DNA of 64,000 bases from Pseudomonas sp. St316 (GCF_018325905.1 NZ_AP021901.1:372001-436000); one strand, 5' to 3'; shown: positions 17,392-27,518, counted from the first letter of the stretch. Numbers and translations are program-made. Notes: generated from the sequence alone by a model not told the origin.

Positions 17392-18390
17392 CTACGCCGG
17401 GAATGCCGTGCTATAGGCAAACAATGCCGGTGCACCGCCGGTATGCAGGAAGATGATCGGGCCGTCGTCGAAGCGGTCGCGGCCAAGGCCGTCGAGCAGG
17501 CCGGCCATGGCCTTGCCGGTGTAGACCGGATCGAGCAACAGGCCTTCCTGGCTGGCCAGCAGCTTGACCGCCGCCAGGGTTCCGGCGTTTGGCTCACCGT
17601 AGCGGGGCGCGAAGTACTCGTCCCACAGATTGACCTTGAAAGCCCCGGGAAGGGCCACGTCCAGCAACTGGGCGGTGCGTTCGGCCAGGCCCTGGACCTT
17701 CGGAAACTGGTCTTCCTCGCTGCGCGAAACCGTGACGCCGATGACAGGCAGCGCCGGCAGGGCTTCGCTCAGCGCCAGCGCCAGGCCGCTGTGGGTGCCG
17801 GCACTGCCCGAGGCCAGTACCACGGCGGCGAATTCAATCCCGGTGTCCTTGATCTGCTCGGCCAGTTCCAGGCCGGCGCGCACATAACCCAGCGCGCCTA
17901 AGGCGTTTGAACCACCAATCGGCACCAGGTAGGGATTTTTCCCGTTGGCGCGCAGGCGACCGGCCAGGGCCTGTAGCTGCTCATCGGCGTTGTCCAGGTT
18001 GTCCACCAACTCGACCTTGGCGTCGAACAATTCCAACAGCAGGCGGTTGCCGTTGCCCAGGTAATTGCTGTCTTCAGTGCCGATGGGGTTTTCCAGCAAG
18101 GCCACGCAACCCAGGCCCAGCTTCGCGGCCAGCGCGGCAGTCTGGCGTACATGGTTGGACTGGATCGCCCCGGCGGTGATGAGGGTATCGGCGCCTTGGG
18201 CGATGGCATCAAAGGCCAGGTATTCGAGCTTGCGCAGTTTGTTGCCGCCCAAGGCCAGGGGTGTCAGGTCGTCGCGCTTGATATAGATGTCCCGGTCGAG
18301 CCAGGTGGAGAGGCGCTCGAGTTTTTCCAGCGGTGTCGGATGGCCGAGCAGGTCGAGACGGTTAAAGCGAGACAGCTGTTGTTTGATCAT
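17392..18390 (-). CDS. dcyD: D-cysteine desulfhydrase
   Basis: A 332-residue PLP enzyme of the ACC deaminase/DcyD family. It converts D-cysteine to pyruvate, ammonia and H2S. The PLP lysine lies in [12 protein letters not shown] at about residue 51, the substrate-binding segment is [19 protein letters not shown], and the C-terminus has [14 protein letters not shown] and FLHTGG. ATG 18390 ([22 protein letters not shown]) is chosen over an upstream frame start at 18456, whose extra 22 residues lie in a REPIN-bordered gap; the resulting length matches E. coli DcyD. It accompanies tcyJLN, as in enteric bacteria, which ties the importer to cystine and D-cysteine. Confidence 0.92.
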   Translation of the reverse strand: MIKQQLSRFNRLDLLGHPTPLEKLERLSTWLDRDIYIKRDDLTPLALGGNKLRKLEYLAFDAIAQGADTLITAGAIQSNHVRQTAALAAKLGLGCVALLENPIGTEDSNYLGNGNRLLLELFDAKVELVDNLDNADEQLQALAGRLRANGKNPYLVPIGGSNALGALGYVRAGLELAEQIKDTGIEFAAVVLASGSAGTHSGLALALSEALPALPVIGVTVSRSEEDQFPKVQGLAERTAQLLDVALPGAFKVNLWDEYFAPRYGEPNAGTLAAVKLLASQEGLLLDPVYTGKAMAGLLDGLGRDRFDDGPIIFLHTGGAPALFAYSTAFPA

Positions 18391-18455
18391 GAGTCCGTAC
18401 TGGTTGTAGGCGATGTCTGGACTATAGGCATGCGGATATACACCGGCAACCGGCA

Positions 18456-18544
18456 TGTGGGAGCGAGCTTGCTCGCGATAGCGGCGTGACAGTCGATGAA
18501 GATGTTGGATGGCGGATAGCTATCGCGAGCAAGCTCGTTCCCAC
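18456..18544. repeat. REPIN (inverted REP pair)
   Basis: The arms start TGTGGGAGCGAGCTTGCTCG at 18456 and end AAGCTCGTTCCCAC at 18544, with a single mismatch in the right arm. It lies between the divergent dcyD and betT genes. Confidence 0.9.
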
Positions 18545-18657
18545 GGGGGCTTGGCGCCAGTGAACGAATGCTCTACTGGCAACGTCATACCCTCTCGTAG
18601 GCTAGTGTAGGAAGCGTGCCGTCGAGCCCTGCGATTAGTCCTTAGCTACCTATTTAT

Positions 18658-18687
18658 GTTTAACTTGAACGTTCATTCAAGTTAAAC
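18658..18687 (+). promoter_or_regulatory. BetI-like operator upstream of betT
   Basis: A perfect inverted repeat with 12-base arms, GTTTAACTTGAA and TTCAAGTTAAAC, around a 6-base centre; nested inside is the perfect palindrome TGAACGTTCA (18666-18675). The TTGAACGTTCATTCAA core resembles BetI (TetR-family) operators of choline/betaine genes as I recall them. It lies 92 bases before the chosen betT start. No betI gene is in the window, so the regulator would act from elsewhere. Confidence 0.7.
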
Positions 18688-18778
18688 CGTCGGTTTGCTG
18701 CCCGCTCACAACAGGAGGCTTGCCTTTGCCGAGTCCGTTTTCGATCACCATCCTTTCGCTTTCCGGAGTGCACCGCCC

Positions 18779-20779
18779 ATGAGTGCCTCGTCCCTTCCAC
18801 CCAGCGGCCTGGTCCGCATGAACCCGCCGGTCTTTTACTTCGCCGCGACCTTTATCCTGCTGTTCGGCCTGGTGGTGATTGCCATGCCCGCGCAGGCCGG
18901 CGCCTGGTTGCTGGCCGCGCAGAACTGGGCGGCCAATACGGTTGGCTGGTACTACATGCTGGCGATGACGTTGTATCTGGTCTTCGTGGTGGTCACCGCC
19001 TTGTCCGGCTACGGCAAGATCAAGCTCGGTGCCGACCACGACGAGCCCGAATTCAGTTATCTGTCCTGGGCCGGCATGCTGTTCGCCGCCGGCATCAGCA
19101 TCACGCTGTTTTTCTTCTGCGTGTCCGAGCCGCTGACCCACATGGTCCAGCCGCCCCAGGGCGAGGCCGGTACCGCCGAGGCCGCGCGCCAGGCCATGCA
19201 GATCCTGTTCTTGCACTGGGGTCTGCACGGCTGGGGCGTTTTCGCGTTCGTCGGCATGGCCCTGGCGTACTTTGCCTACCGGCACAATTTGCCGCTGGCC
19301 CTGCGTTCGGCGTTGTATCCGCTGATTGGCAAGCGCATCAACGGCCCCATCGGCTACGCCGTGGACGGCTTCGGCATTATCGCCACGGTGTTCGGCCTGG
19401 GTGCGGACATGGGCTTTGGTGTGCTGCACCTCAATTCCGGGCTCGACTACTTGTTCGGCATCGCCCACACCCAGTGGATTCAGGTTGGCCTGATCGTGCT
19501 GATGATGGGGGCGGCGATCATTGTGGCGGTGGCCGGTGTCGACAAAGGTGTGCGGGTCATGTCCGACATCAACATGCTGCTGGCCTGCGCGTTGTTGCTG
19601 TTCGTGCTGTTCGCCGGGCCCACCCAGCATTTGCTCAACACCTTGATCCAGAACATCGGCGATTACCTCGGCGCCCTGCCGATGAAGAGCTTTGACCTGT
19701 ACGCCTACAACGAACCTAGCGACTGGCTGGGCGGCTGGACGGTGTTTTACTGGGCCTGGTGGATCGCGTGGTCGCCGTTCGTGGGGCTGTTCATCGCACG
19801 GATTTCCCGTGGGCGCACCATCCGTGAATTCGTCTTTGGCGTGCTGCTAATTCCCCTGGGTTTCACCCTGGCGTGGATGTCGATCTTCGGCAACAGCGCC
19901 ATCGACCAGGTGTTGAACCACGGCATGACTGCCCTGGGCATGTCGGCCCTGGAAAACCCGTCGATGAGCCTTTACCTGCTGCTGGAAACCTACCCCTGGA
20001 GCAAGACCGTCATCGCGGTCACCGTGTTTATCAGTTTCGTGTTCTTCGTCACGTCCGCCGACTCAGGCACCGTGGTGCTGTCGACGTTGTCGGCCAAGGG
20101 CGGCAACCCCGATGAGGACGGGCCGAAATGGCTGCGGGTGTTCTGGGGCGCAATGACGGCCTTGGTGACCAGTGCGTTGCTGTTCTCCGGCAGCATCGAT
20201 GCCTTGAAGTCGGCGGTGGTGCTGACGTCCTTGCCGTTTTCATTGATTCTGCTGCTGATGATGTGGGGCCTGCACAAAGCGTTCTACCTGGAGTCCCAGA
20301 AGCAGATCGCGCAATTGCACTCCCTGGCGCCGGTGTCGGGCTCACGTCGGGGCACGGGCGGCTGGCGCCAACGCTTGAGCCAGGCGGTGCATTTTCCATC
20401 CCGTGATGAGGTGTACCGTTTCCTCGACACCACGGTGCGCCCGGCCATTGAAGAAGTGACGGCAGTGTTCGTCGAAAAGGGCCTGACGGTGGTGACCCAA
20501 CCCGATCCGGCCAACGACAGCGTCAGCCTGGAGATCGGCCACGGCGAGCAGCATCCGTTCATCTACCAGGTGCAGATGCGCGGTTACTTCACACCGTCCT
20601 TCGCCCGCGGCGGCATGGGCTCCAAGGAGCTCAACAACCGTCGTTACTACCGTGCCGAGGTGCACTTGAGCGAAGGCAGCCAGGATTACGACCTGGTGGG
20701 CTACACCAAGGAGCAAGTCATCAACGACATCCTCGACCAGTACGAGCGACACCTGCAGTTCCTGCATTTGGTGCGCTGA
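18779..20779 (+). CDS. betT: BCCT-family choline/betaine transporter, BetT type
   Basis: A 666-residue inner-membrane transporter. About twelve membrane segments fill residues 15-500, with the BCCT signature in FYWAWWIAWSPFVGLFIARISRGRTIREF (about residues 325-353). A long C-terminal cytoplasmic tail of about 150 residues (from LESQKQIAQLHSL on) matches BetT-type proteins, where the tail senses osmotic stress. ATG 18779 follows GGAG; an alternative start at 18818 (MNPPVFYF) would remove 13 polar residues. An upstream BetI-like operator supports choline control, giving a transport gene for osmoprotection or choline catabolism embedded among sulfur genes. Confidence 0.92.
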   Translation: MSASSLPPSGLVRMNPPVFYFAATFILLFGLVVIAMPAQAGAWLLAAQNWAANTVGWYYMLAMTLYLVFVVVTALSGYGKIKLGADHDEPEFSYLSWAGMLFAAGISITLFFFCVSEPLTHMVQPPQGEAGTAEAARQAMQILFLHWGLHGWGVFAFVGMALAYFAYRHNLPLALRSALYPLIGKRINGPIGYAVDGFGIIATVFGLGADMGFGVLHLNSGLDYLFGIAHTQWIQVGLIVLMMGAAIIVAVAGVDKGVRVMSDINMLLACALLLFVLFAGPTQHLLNTLIQNIGDYLGALPMKSFDLYAYNEPSDWLGGWTVFYWAWWIAWSPFVGLFIARISRGRTIREFVFGVLLIPLGFTLAWMSIFGNSAIDQVLNHGMTALGMSALENPSMSLYLLLETYPWSKTVIAVTVFISFVFFVTSADSGTVVLSTLSAKGGNPDEDGPKWLRVFWGAMTALVTSALLFSGSIDALKSAVVLTSLPFSLILLLMMWGLHKAFYLESQKQIAQLHSLAPVSGSRRGTGGWRQRLSQAVHFPSRDEVYRFLDTTVRPAIEEVTAVFVEKGLTVVTQPDPANDSVSLEIGHGEQHPFIYQVQMRGYFTPSFARGGMGSKELNNRRYYRAEVHLSEGSQDYDLVGYTKEQVINDILDQYERHLQFLHLVR

Positions 20780-20808
20780 CCGAGGCCTGATTTCATCTGC
20801 GTCGGCCC

Positions 20809-20875
20809 CATCGCGAGCAAGCTCGCTCCCACAAGGGAATCACTTAACCCTGTGGGAGCGAGCTTGCTCGCGATG
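20809..20875. repeat. REPIN, reverse arm order, very short spacer
   Basis: CATCGCGAGCAAGCTCGCTC starts at 20809 and its complement ends at 20875, with only about 17 bases between the 24-base arms. The transcript could fold into one long hairpin. It separates the convergent betT and SDR genes and may end both transcripts. Confidence 0.9.
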
Positions 20876-20905
20876 GCGGCGTGGCTGGCGATAGAGAGCA
20901 CAGTC

Positions 20906-21646
20906 TCAGACAAGACCGCCGTTGGCCCGCAGGATCTGCCCGTTCACCCAGCCAGCGGCGGGGCTCACCAGGAACGCGATGATGCTGGCAATGTCTTGCG
21001 GCTGGCCGAGGCGTTCCAGGGGCGGCATCTTGGCGTAGTGCTGCACCTGTTCCTCACTCTTGCCGTGCATGAAGAGCTCGGTGGCGACGGGGCCGGGGGC
21101 CACGGCATTGACCGTGATCTGGCGACCGCGCAGTTCCTTGGCGAACACCTGGGTCAGGGATTCCACCGCGGCCTTGCTGGCGATGTACACCGAGTAGCCG
21201 GGCAGGTTGAGGCCCACGGTGCTGCTGGAAAAATTCACGATCCGGCCACCGTCGTTCAGGCGGGTCGCGGCTTCGCGCAGGGTATTGAAGGTGCCGCGGG
21301 TGTTGACGGCGAACGTCTGGTCGAACAGCTCGTCGCTGTGCTGCGCCAGAGGCATCACCTGGAGGATGCCGGCGTTGTTGATCAACACATCGACCTTGCC
21401 CAGCTGCGCTTCGGTTTCATCGAACATCCGACGAACATCGGTGGCAGAGGACACGTCCGCCTTCACCGCTATGGCTTGGTGGCCGGCCTGGCGCAATTGC
21501 ACCACCAACTTGGACGCCTCACTGGCGCTGTTGGCGTAGTTGATGACGACGGCGAAACCTTCGCTGGCCAGTTGCTTGGCGATTTCGGCGCCGATGCCGC
21601 GGGAAGCACCTGTGATGATGGCAACTTTGGACGTTTGAGTCGGCAT
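20906..21646 (-). CDS. SDR-family NAD(P)-dependent oxidoreductase
   Basis: A 246-residue classical short-chain dehydrogenase. The cofactor motif TGASRGIG lies at about residues 12-19, NNAG at about 88-91, the catalytic Ser in NFSSSTVG, and the YxxxK motif as YIASK at about 153-157. A C-terminal GQILRANGGLV ends the protein. The fold is that of FabG-like 3-oxoacyl reductases, but many substrates are possible. It is divergent from a LysR regulator 116 bases away, the usual layout for a regulator and its target. Confidence 0.88.
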   Translation of the reverse strand: MPTQTSKVAIITGASRGIGAEIAKQLASEGFAVVINYANSASEASKLVVQLRQAGHQAIAVKADVSSATDVRRMFDETEAQLGKVDVLINNAGILQVMPLAQHSDELFDQTFAVNTRGTFNTLREAATRLNDGGRIVNFSSSTVGLNLPGYSVYIASKAAVESLTQVFAKELRGRQITVNAVAPGPVATELFMHGKSEEQVQHYAKMPPLERLGQPQDIASIIAFLVSPAAGWVNGQILRANGGLV

Positions 21647-21762
21647 GCTTGAGTCCTCTTGAATGGGGTAGGGCCAGGTTCACATGTTTACTCTTGGCGA
21701 TAAATGCCGGAAAGTTGCCTTGACTGTTCAGTATTTCCCAACAATGAGAACGCAGGATTCAG

Positions 21763-22653
21763 ATGGACCAAGTCAAGGCAATGAGGGTGTTTGTCCGCAT
21801 CTACGAGCGCAGCAGCTTCACCCTGGCCGCTGAAGACTTGAACATGCCCCGGGCCACGCTGACCCATACGCTCAACCAATTCGAAGCCTGGCTGGGCGTG
21901 CGTTTGCTGGAGCGCAGCACCCGCAAGGTGCGCCCGACGCTCGACGGCGAAGCCTATTACCCGCGTTGCGTGCAATTGCTCGCGGAGCTGGAGGAAGCCG
22001 AGCTGGCGTTTCGCGGCGTGGCGCCCAAAGGCAAGTTAAGGGTGGACTTGCACGGAACCCAGGCACGGTATTTCGTGATTCCGGCGTTGCCGCAATTCAT
22101 GGCCCGCTATCCCGAAATAGAACTGTTCATCAGCGAGGCCGATCGTTTCGTCGATCTGATTGCCGAAGGCGTCGATTGCGTGCTGCGCTCCGGTGAGCTG
22201 GCGGATTCGTCATTGATCGGTCGGCGTGTCGCCAATCTTCGGCAGATTACCTGTGCCAGTCCCGGTTATTTGCGCCAGTACGGTGAGCCGAAATGCCTCG
22301 ATGACTTGAAGCATCACAAGGCGGTGAATTACGTCTCGCGGACCACCGCCAAACTGTACCCGTTTCAGTTCATGGTCGATGGCGAGCTCACGGAGGTACC
22401 GATCGGAGGCTCGCTGTCGGTGTCCGGCGCCGAAATCTATGCCGCCTCGGCCATCGCCGGCCTGGGCCTGATCCAATGCCCGCATTACCGGATGCAAGAG
22501 CCGATCCGGCAGGGCCTCATGCAGGAAATCCTCACCACCACCCCACCACCGTCCATGCCGGTGTCGGTGCTCTATCCGCACAACCGACTCATGTCGCCGC
22601 GGGTGCGCGTGTTCGTGGATTGGGTGGCGCAGGTATTTGCGCAGGCGCGTTGA
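21763..22653 (+). CDS. LysR-family transcriptional regulator
   Basis: A 296-residue regulator. The N-terminal winged helix-turn-helix covers residues 1-60 (SSFTLAAEDLNMPRATLTHTLNQFEAWLG), followed by the linker and a substrate-binding domain from about residue 90. It belongs to the CrgA/DmlR-like subgroup (short TFVRIYERSSF opening and LRVDLHGTQARYFVIPALPQF). AGGA lies six bases before ATG 21763. It is divergent from the SDR gene and probably controls it. The inducer is unknown. Confidence 0.88.
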   Translation: MDQVKAMRVFVRIYERSSFTLAAEDLNMPRATLTHTLNQFEAWLGVRLLERSTRKVRPTLDGEAYYPRCVQLLAELEEAELAFRGVAPKGKLRVDLHGTQARYFVIPALPQFMARYPEIELFISEADRFVDLIAEGVDCVLRSGELADSSLIGRRVANLRQITCASPGYLRQYGEPKCLDDLKHHKAVNYVSRTTAKLYPFQFMVDGELTEVPIGGSLSVSGAEIYAASAIAGLGLIQCPHYRMQEPIRQGLMQEILTTTPPPSMPVSVLYPHNRLMSPRVRVFVDWVAQVFAQAR

Positions 22654-22673
22654 CTGGCCACGCTGGAACCCCT

Positions 22674-22762
22674 TGTGGGAGCGAGCCTGCTCGCGAAAGC
22701 GCGATGCCAGTCACTGAAAGTCTGCAGTCCCCCCGCATTCGCGAGCAGGCTCGCTCCCACAG
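22674..22762. repeat. REPIN, GCCTGC variant
   Basis: The arms carry the change GAGCGAGCCTGCTCGCGAA and its exact complement, so both arms share two substitutions absent from the common type. It lies between the LysR gene and the aldo-keto reductase gene. Confidence 0.9.
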
Positions 22763-22843
22763 GGATTGGCGAACTTTCAGCCTGACCGAGGCGTCTGTGA
22801 AATGTTAGCTTCTGCCACCTGCGTCTGAACAGAGAGCCTTTCG

Positions 22844-23881
22844 ATGACCTACACCGCTGCCGAAAATCGCTACGAGTCCATGCCTTACCGCCGCGTCGGT
22901 CGCAGCGGGTTGGTGCTGCCAGCGCTGTCGCTGGGGTTGTGGCACAACTTTGGCGACAGCACGCCCATCGACACCCAGCGCGCCTTGCTGCGCACGGCGT
23001 TCGACCTGGGCATCAACCACTTCGACCTGGCGAACAACTACGGCCCGCCCTACGGCAGCGCCGAGATCAATTTTGGCCGGTTGCTGCGCGAAGATTTCAA
23101 GCAGTACCGCGATGAGTTGATCATCTCCAGCAAGGCCGGTTGGGACATGTGGCCGGGTCCTTACGGCCAGGGCGGTGGCTCGCGCAAATACGTGCTCGCC
23201 AGCCTCGACCAAAGCCTGCAACGCCTGGGGCTGGACTATGTGGATATCTTCTATTCCCACCGCTTTGACCCCGACACCCCATTGGAAGAAACCGCCAGCG
23301 CACTGGCCACTGCCGTACAGCAGGGCAAGGCGCTGTACATCGGCATTTCCTCGTATTCCGGGGTGAAGACCCGGGAAATGGCGGCGCTGCTCAAAGAGTG
23401 GAAAATCCCGCTGCTGATTCACCAGCCGGCCTACAACTTGCTCAACCGCTGGGTGGAAAAGGACCTGCTGGACGCCACCGACGAACTGGGTACCGGTGTA
23501 ATCGCTTTCACGCCACTGGCCCAGGGCCTGTTGACCGACAAGTACCTCAAGGGTATTCCGGCCGATGCGCGGGTCAACCGTCCGGGCGGTGGTTCCTTGC
23601 AGGCTTCGCACCTGTCGGAGGAAAACATCGCCCATGTACGTGCCCTCAATGAGATCGCCCAGCGGCGCGGCCAAAGCCTGGCGCAAATGGCCTTGGCCTG
23701 GACCCTGCGCGATCCCCGCGTGACCAGCGCACTGATCGGCGCCAGCCGGCCGGAGCAAATCATCGAGAACGTCGGGGCACTGAAGAACCTGAGCTTCACT
23801 GCGGAAGAACTGGCGCAGATCGATCGGTTTGCCCAGGAAGGCGGGATCAATCTGTGGGAGAAACCGTCATCAGCCGAGTAA
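22844..23881 (+). CDS. gpr: Aldo-keto reductase, L-glyceraldehyde 3-phosphate reductase (YghZ/Gpr type)
   Basis: A 345-residue TIM-barrel reductase of the AKR14 group. The catalytic tetrad can be read as Asp in HFDLANNYGPPYG (with Tyr), Lys in ISSKAGWDMWPGPYG, and His in FYSHRFDPDTPLEET. NADPH-binding residues lie in GASRPEQIIEN near the C-terminus. The combination of GWDMWPGPYG and NLWEKPSSAE is typical of YghZ, which reduces L-glyceraldehyde 3-phosphate and methylglyoxal. The gene stands alone between two repeats. Symbol by homology. Confidence 0.9.
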   Translation: MTYTAAENRYESMPYRRVGRSGLVLPALSLGLWHNFGDSTPIDTQRALLRTAFDLGINHFDLANNYGPPYGSAEINFGRLLREDFKQYRDELIISSKAGWDMWPGPYGQGGGSRKYVLASLDQSLQRLGLDYVDIFYSHRFDPDTPLEETASALATAVQQGKALYIGISSYSGVKTREMAALLKEWKIPLLIHQPAYNLLNRWVEKDLLDATDELGTGVIAFTPLAQGLLTDKYLKGIPADARVNRPGGGSLQASHLSEENIAHVRALNEIAQRRGQSLAQMALAWTLRDPRVTSALIGASRPEQIIENVGALKNLSFTAEELAQIDRFAQEGGINLWEKPSSAE

Positions 23882-23889
23882 ACAGACCC

Positions 23890-23982
23890 CGTGGCGAGGG
23901 AGCTTGCTCCCGCTTGGCTGCGCAGCAGCCATAAGCAATAGGCCTGCTGCGCAGTCCAGCGGGAGCAAGCTCCCTCGCCACG
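23890..23982. repeat. Inverted repeat, second REP class (GTGGCGAGGGAGC arms)
   Basis: The outer arms CGTGGCGAGGGAGCTTGCTC and its complement flank inner GCTGCGCAGCAGCC / GGCCTGCTGCGCAGTCC segments, giving a long two-step hairpin. The sequence class differs from the GTGGGAGCGAGC repeats but shares the inner core with those at 27650 and 37067. It separates the convergent aldo-keto reductase and tauD genes. Confidence 0.9.
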
Positions 23983-23995
23983 GGTGATGGGTTTG

Positions 23996-24838
23996 TTACC
24001 GAAAGAACGGCACATCCCCCAACACCGTCGCCCGGTGCATTACGCGCCGGGCCGGGCGGTAGTCATCCACGGCAAAATGCTGGGTGACGCGGTTGTCCCA
24101 GAACGCCACGTCGTTGACCTGCCAGCGCCAGCGCAGGGTGAACTCGGGGCGGGTGGCGTGGGCAAAGAGCAGTTTCAGGATGACCTCGCTTTCACTTTCC
24201 GACAGCTCGTTGATCCGTGTCGTGAAGCCTTCATTGACGAACAGCGAGCGTCGCCCGCTCACCGGATGAGTGCGGATTACCGGATGGGACAGCGGCGGGT
24301 TTTTCCGCCGAGCCTCTTCCCAGCGCGCCAGGTCTTCGGCGCTGTTGCCAAACCGTTCCAAGGGAAAGGATCGGGTGAAATCGTGGGTCGCTGTCAGGCC
24401 CTCCAGCAAGCGCTTCAACGGTGCCGACAAGGCTTCGTAAGCCGCGATGCCACTGGCCCACAACGTATCGCCGCCAAATGCCGGCAGCAGTTTGGCGCTG
24501 AGCACCGCGCCCATGGCGGGCGTTGGGAGAAAGGTCACGTCGGTGTGCCACACGGCGTTGTCACGGACGTCGGTGACGGCGGTGTCGAGCACCAATACTT
24601 CGGGCTGCTCCGGCACGTTGGGGTAGATGGGGTGAATGTGCAGGTCGCCAAAATACCCGGCGAAGCGTGCCTGCTGTGGCGGTTCGATCGGCTGGTCCCG
24701 GAAGAACAGCACCTGATAGTCGAGCAGCGCCTGCTCAAGGGTGTCGCGATCTGCCTGGCTCAGGGGCTGGCTGATAGCGATCCCATCGATCTGCGCGCCA
24801 AGGGCTGTGCTCAAAGGCGTAATGGTCGGGCGATTCAT
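23996..24838 (-). CDS. tauD: Taurine/2-oxoglutarate dioxygenase
   Basis: A 280-residue Fe(II)/2-oxoglutarate dioxygenase. It hydroxylates taurine, or another alkanesulfonate, so that sulfite is released. The iron ligands are visible as WHTDVTF (about residues 98-104) and the distal His in [19 protein letters not shown] near the C-terminus, whose Arg binds 2-oxoglutarate. ATG 24838 ([19 protein letters not shown]) is correct by family; a longer frame from upstream runs through tauC in another phase. It is the last gene of tauABCD, with a 50-base gap from tauC. Confidence 0.92.
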   Translation of the reverse strand: MNRPTITPLSTALGAQIDGIAISQPLSQADRDTLEQALLDYQVLFFRDQPIEPPQQARFAGYFGDLHIHPIYPNVPEQPEVLVLDTAVTDVRDNAVWHTDVTFLPTPAMGAVLSAKLLPAFGGDTLWASGIAAYEALSAPLKRLLEGLTATHDFTRSFPLERFGNSAEDLARWEEARRKNPPLSHPVIRTHPVSGRRSLFVNEGFTTRINELSESESEVILKLLFAHATRPEFTLRWRWQVNDVAFWDNRVTQHFAVDDYRPARRVMHRATVLGDVPFFR

Positions 24839-24888
24839 CGCAATGCTCTCGGTCTGGGGCGCCGAATGGTCGGCGTGGTCATTGGCTA

Positions 24889-25728
24889 TCAATGGGCCTG
24901 GCCGTGCCACGGCACCAGCTTGCGTTGCAGGGCGCGCAGGCCCATTTCCATGGCGAAGGCGATCAGTGCGATCACCAGGATCCCCAGCACCACCACATCG
25001 GTCACCAGAAACTGTGCCGCTGACTGGACCATGAACCCAAGGCCGCTGGTGGCGGCGATCAGCTCGGCGGCCACCAGCGTCGACCAACCCACGCCCAGGC
25101 CAATGCGAATGCCGGTGAGGATGTCCGGCAAGGCACTGGGCACGATCACGTGGCGAATCAACTGGGCCCGCGTGGCGCCCAACGATTGCGCAGCGCGTAG
25201 CTTGGCCCGGTCGACAGTGCGCACACCGGTGGCGGTGGCAATGGCAATCGGGGCGAAGATCGCCAGGTAAATCAGCAGCACCTTCGACAACTCGCCGATG
25301 CCGCACCAGATCACGATCAACGGCAGGTACGCCAGCGGTGGAATTGGTCGGTAGAACTCGATCAACGGATCGAGCACGCCGCGAGCGATACGGTTGGCGC
25401 CAATGGCGATGCCCACCGGCACCGCCGTCAGCACCGCGAACAACAGGCCCAGGCCGATGCGTTCAAGGCTGGCGGCCAAATGTTGCCAGAGGGTCGAATC
25501 CATGTAGCCGCTGGTCGCCAGCAACCAACCTTTTTGCAGCACGGCGGCGGGCGAGGGCAGGAACAGCGGTTCGATCAGGTCACTGGCGGTGACGGCCCAC
25601 CAAACCGCCAGCAGCGCGATCAGGGTCAAGCCGCTGATCCAGCGCGTACTCAGGCTTGGCCTTAAGCCGCCGGCCGGGTGCTTGCGCGTCGTTTCACTGA
25701 TCACGGCTGGAATTTCGTAACTGCTCAT
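24889..25728 (-). CDS. tauC: Taurine ABC transporter permease
   Basis: A 279-residue permease with six predicted membrane segments and the coupling motif [25 protein letters not shown]. The N-terminal cytoplasmic tail is about 30 residues. Family phrases such as [30 protein letters not shown] identify the SsuC/TauC group. The start overlaps the tauB stop by four bases, giving translational coupling. Confidence 0.92.
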   Translation of the reverse strand: MSSYEIPAVISETTRKHPAGGLRPSLSTRWISGLTLIALLAVWWAVTASDLIEPLFLPSPAAVLQKGWLLATSGYMDSTLWQHLAASLERIGLGLLFAVLTAVPVGIAIGANRIARGVLDPLIEFYRPIPPLAYLPLIVIWCGIGELSKVLLIYLAIFAPIAIATATGVRTVDRAKLRAAQSLGATRAQLIRHVIVPSALPDILTGIRIGLGVGWSTLVAAELIAATSGLGFMVQSAAQFLVTDVVVLGILVIALIAFAMEMGLRALQRKLVPWHGQAH

Positions 25729-26519
25729 GCGCGCTCCTGTGGCCGAGTGGCGCTGCGTTGGGAGAACACCTTGGCGAGCACATGCTCGCGGGTTTCGATA
25801 AAGCGCGGGTCGGATTTGATCGAGCGCGCCGATTCCCCGGCCCCGTAGCGCTGGCCGAAATCCAGGCTCAGGCGTTCGACGATCTGCCCTGGGTTCGGTG
25901 CCAACAGAATCAAGTCAGTGGCAAGGAATACGGCTTCTTCAATGTCATGGGTGATCAGAAACACCGGCTTGGCGGTGCGCTGCCAGACCTGCAGCAACAG
26001 TTCCTGCATCTGCTCGCGGGTAAAGGCGTCCAGGGCACCGAAAGGCTCGTCCATCAACAATACGCGCGGGTCGGCTGCCAGCGCTCGGGCCAGGCCGACG
26101 CGTTGTTTCTGGCCGCCGGAGAGCTGCCAGACACGGCGTTGCTCGAAACCGGCCAGGTCCACCAGGGTGAGCATTTCCCGGGCCCGGGCTTCGCGCTTTT
26201 GCTTGCCGACCCCAGCCAGTTCCAGGCCGAACCCAACGTTTGCCAGCACGTCCTGCCAAGGCAGCAGCGCATCGTCCTGGAACACCACGCCGCGTTCGGC
26301 GCTCGGTCCCTTGACCGGTACGCCGTCGAGGGTGATCTGCCCGGCGCTGGGTTCGACGAACCCGGCGATCAGGTTCAACAGCGATGTCTTGCCACTGCCG
26401 GATGGGCCGAGGGCAACCAGCAGTTGCTGGGGCCCCAGGGTCAGGGAAATGTCCGCCAGCACGGGGTCCGCCGCGCCGGGGTACTGTGCGCTGATGCGCT
26501 CCAGCTGTAGCAAGGCCAT
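25725..26519 (-). CDS. tauB: Taurine ABC transporter ATP-binding protein
   Basis: A 264-residue ATPase. Walker A is GPSGSGKTS at about residue 38, the signature LSGGQKQR, Walker [13 protein letters not shown] (the FGALD form typical of nitrate/sulfonate/taurine importers), and the H-loop ITHDIEEA. It lies 21 bases after tauA and overlaps tauC by four bases. Confidence 0.92.
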   Translation of the reverse strand: MALLQLERISAQYPGAADPVLADISLTLGPQQLLVALGPSGSGKTSLLNLIAGFVEPSAGQITLDGVPVKGPSAERGVVFQDDALLPWQDVLANVGFGLELAGVGKQKREARAREMLTLVDLAGFEQRRVWQLSGGQKQRVGLARALAADPRVLLMDEPFGALDAFTREQMQELLLQVWQRTAKPVFLITHDIEEAVFLATDLILLAPNPGQIVERLSLDFGQRYGAGESARSIKSDPRFIETREHVLAKVFSQRSATRPQERA

Positions 26520-26540
26520 CGCGTGTCTCCCTTTTTCCGC

Positions 26541-27518
26541 TTAACGAGTGATGTACTTGGCGCTGACGTACGGCGCGTAGTCCGGCAGCACGGCTTCGAC
26601 CTTGCCTTGCTCTTTCAAGAAGGCCGCCGTGTCGGTGATGGCTTGGGTGGTCGGTGCGCCGAGGCTCACGACCTGATCGGCCGCCAGGGGAAAGACGTTG
26701 CCTTGCAGCAATAGCGGGATGTCGCTGGCCTTGGCGCCGGAAAGCTTCACCAGTTTGTCGACGTTGGACGCATCGGCCAGCCAGGCTTGTGGGTCCTTGC
26801 GGTACTGGGCGTAGGCCTCCAGGGTCACTTTGGCGAAGGCTGTGACAATTTCAGGGTGCTTCTGGGCGAAGTCCTTGCGCACGATCCAGGCGTCGAAGGT
26901 CGGGGCGCCGAACTTGGCCAGCTCTGCGGAGGTGATCAGCACCTTGCCGTTTTCCTTGGCCACGCCCAGGGCCGGGTCCCAGACGTAGGTGGCGTCGATG
27001 TCGCCGCGCTTCCAAGCGGCGATGATGGCCGGTGGCGCCAGGTTGAGGATGGTGACTTTCGACGGGTCGATGTTCCAGTGCTTCAACGCGGCGAGCAGGC
27101 TGTAATGGCCGGTGGAGACGAACGGCACGGCGATCTTCTTGCCGATCAGGTCCTGCGGGGAGTTGATACCCGAACCGTCACGAACCACCAAGGCTTCGGC
27201 GGCGCCGATCTGGGTGGCGATGAGGAAGGTTTCCACCGGGACCTTGCGGGTGATGGCTGCGGTCAGCGGGCTGGAACCGAGGTAGCCGATCTGCACGTCG
27301 CCCGAGGCGATGGCGGTGATGACATCGGCGCCGTTGTCGAACTTGCGCCAATCGATCTTGGCTTGGGTGGCTTTTTCATAGGCGCCATCGGCCTGGGCGA
27401 CTTTTGCCGGGTCGACGGTGGTCTGGTAGGCGACGGTCAGCTCGGCCGCCTGGGCAAAAAAGCTCGTTGCAGCCAGGGAGGCGGCCGCGAGAAAGCGAAG
27501 GGGGAAACTCAAAGACAT
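26541..27518 (-). CDS. tauA: Taurine-binding periplasmic protein
   Basis: A 325-residue binding protein with signal peptide MSLSFPLRFLAAASLAATSFFAQA. The mature part starts ELTVAYQTTVDPAKVAQADG and shows GADVITAIASGDVQIGYLGSSPLTAAI and VPFVSTGHYSLLAALKHW, as in TauA. ATG 27518 is chosen because GAGGAG lies eight bases upstream; another in-frame ATG at 27533 would add five residues. It is the first gene of tauABCD. Confidence 0.92.
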   Translation of the reverse strand: MSLSFPLRFLAAASLAATSFFAQAAELTVAYQTTVDPAKVAQADGAYEKATQAKIDWRKFDNGADVITAIASGDVQIGYLGSSPLTAAITRKVPVETFLIATQIGAAEALVVRDGSGINSPQDLIGKKIAVPFVSTGHYSLLAALKHWNIDPSKVTILNLAPPAIIAAWKRGDIDATYVWDPALGVAKENGKVLITSAELAKFGAPTFDAWIVRKDFAQKHPEIVTAFAKVTLEAYAQYRKDPQAWLADASNVDKLVKLSGAKASDIPLLLQGNVFPLAADQVVSLGAPTTQAITDTAAFLKEQGKVEAVLPDYAPYVSAKYITR

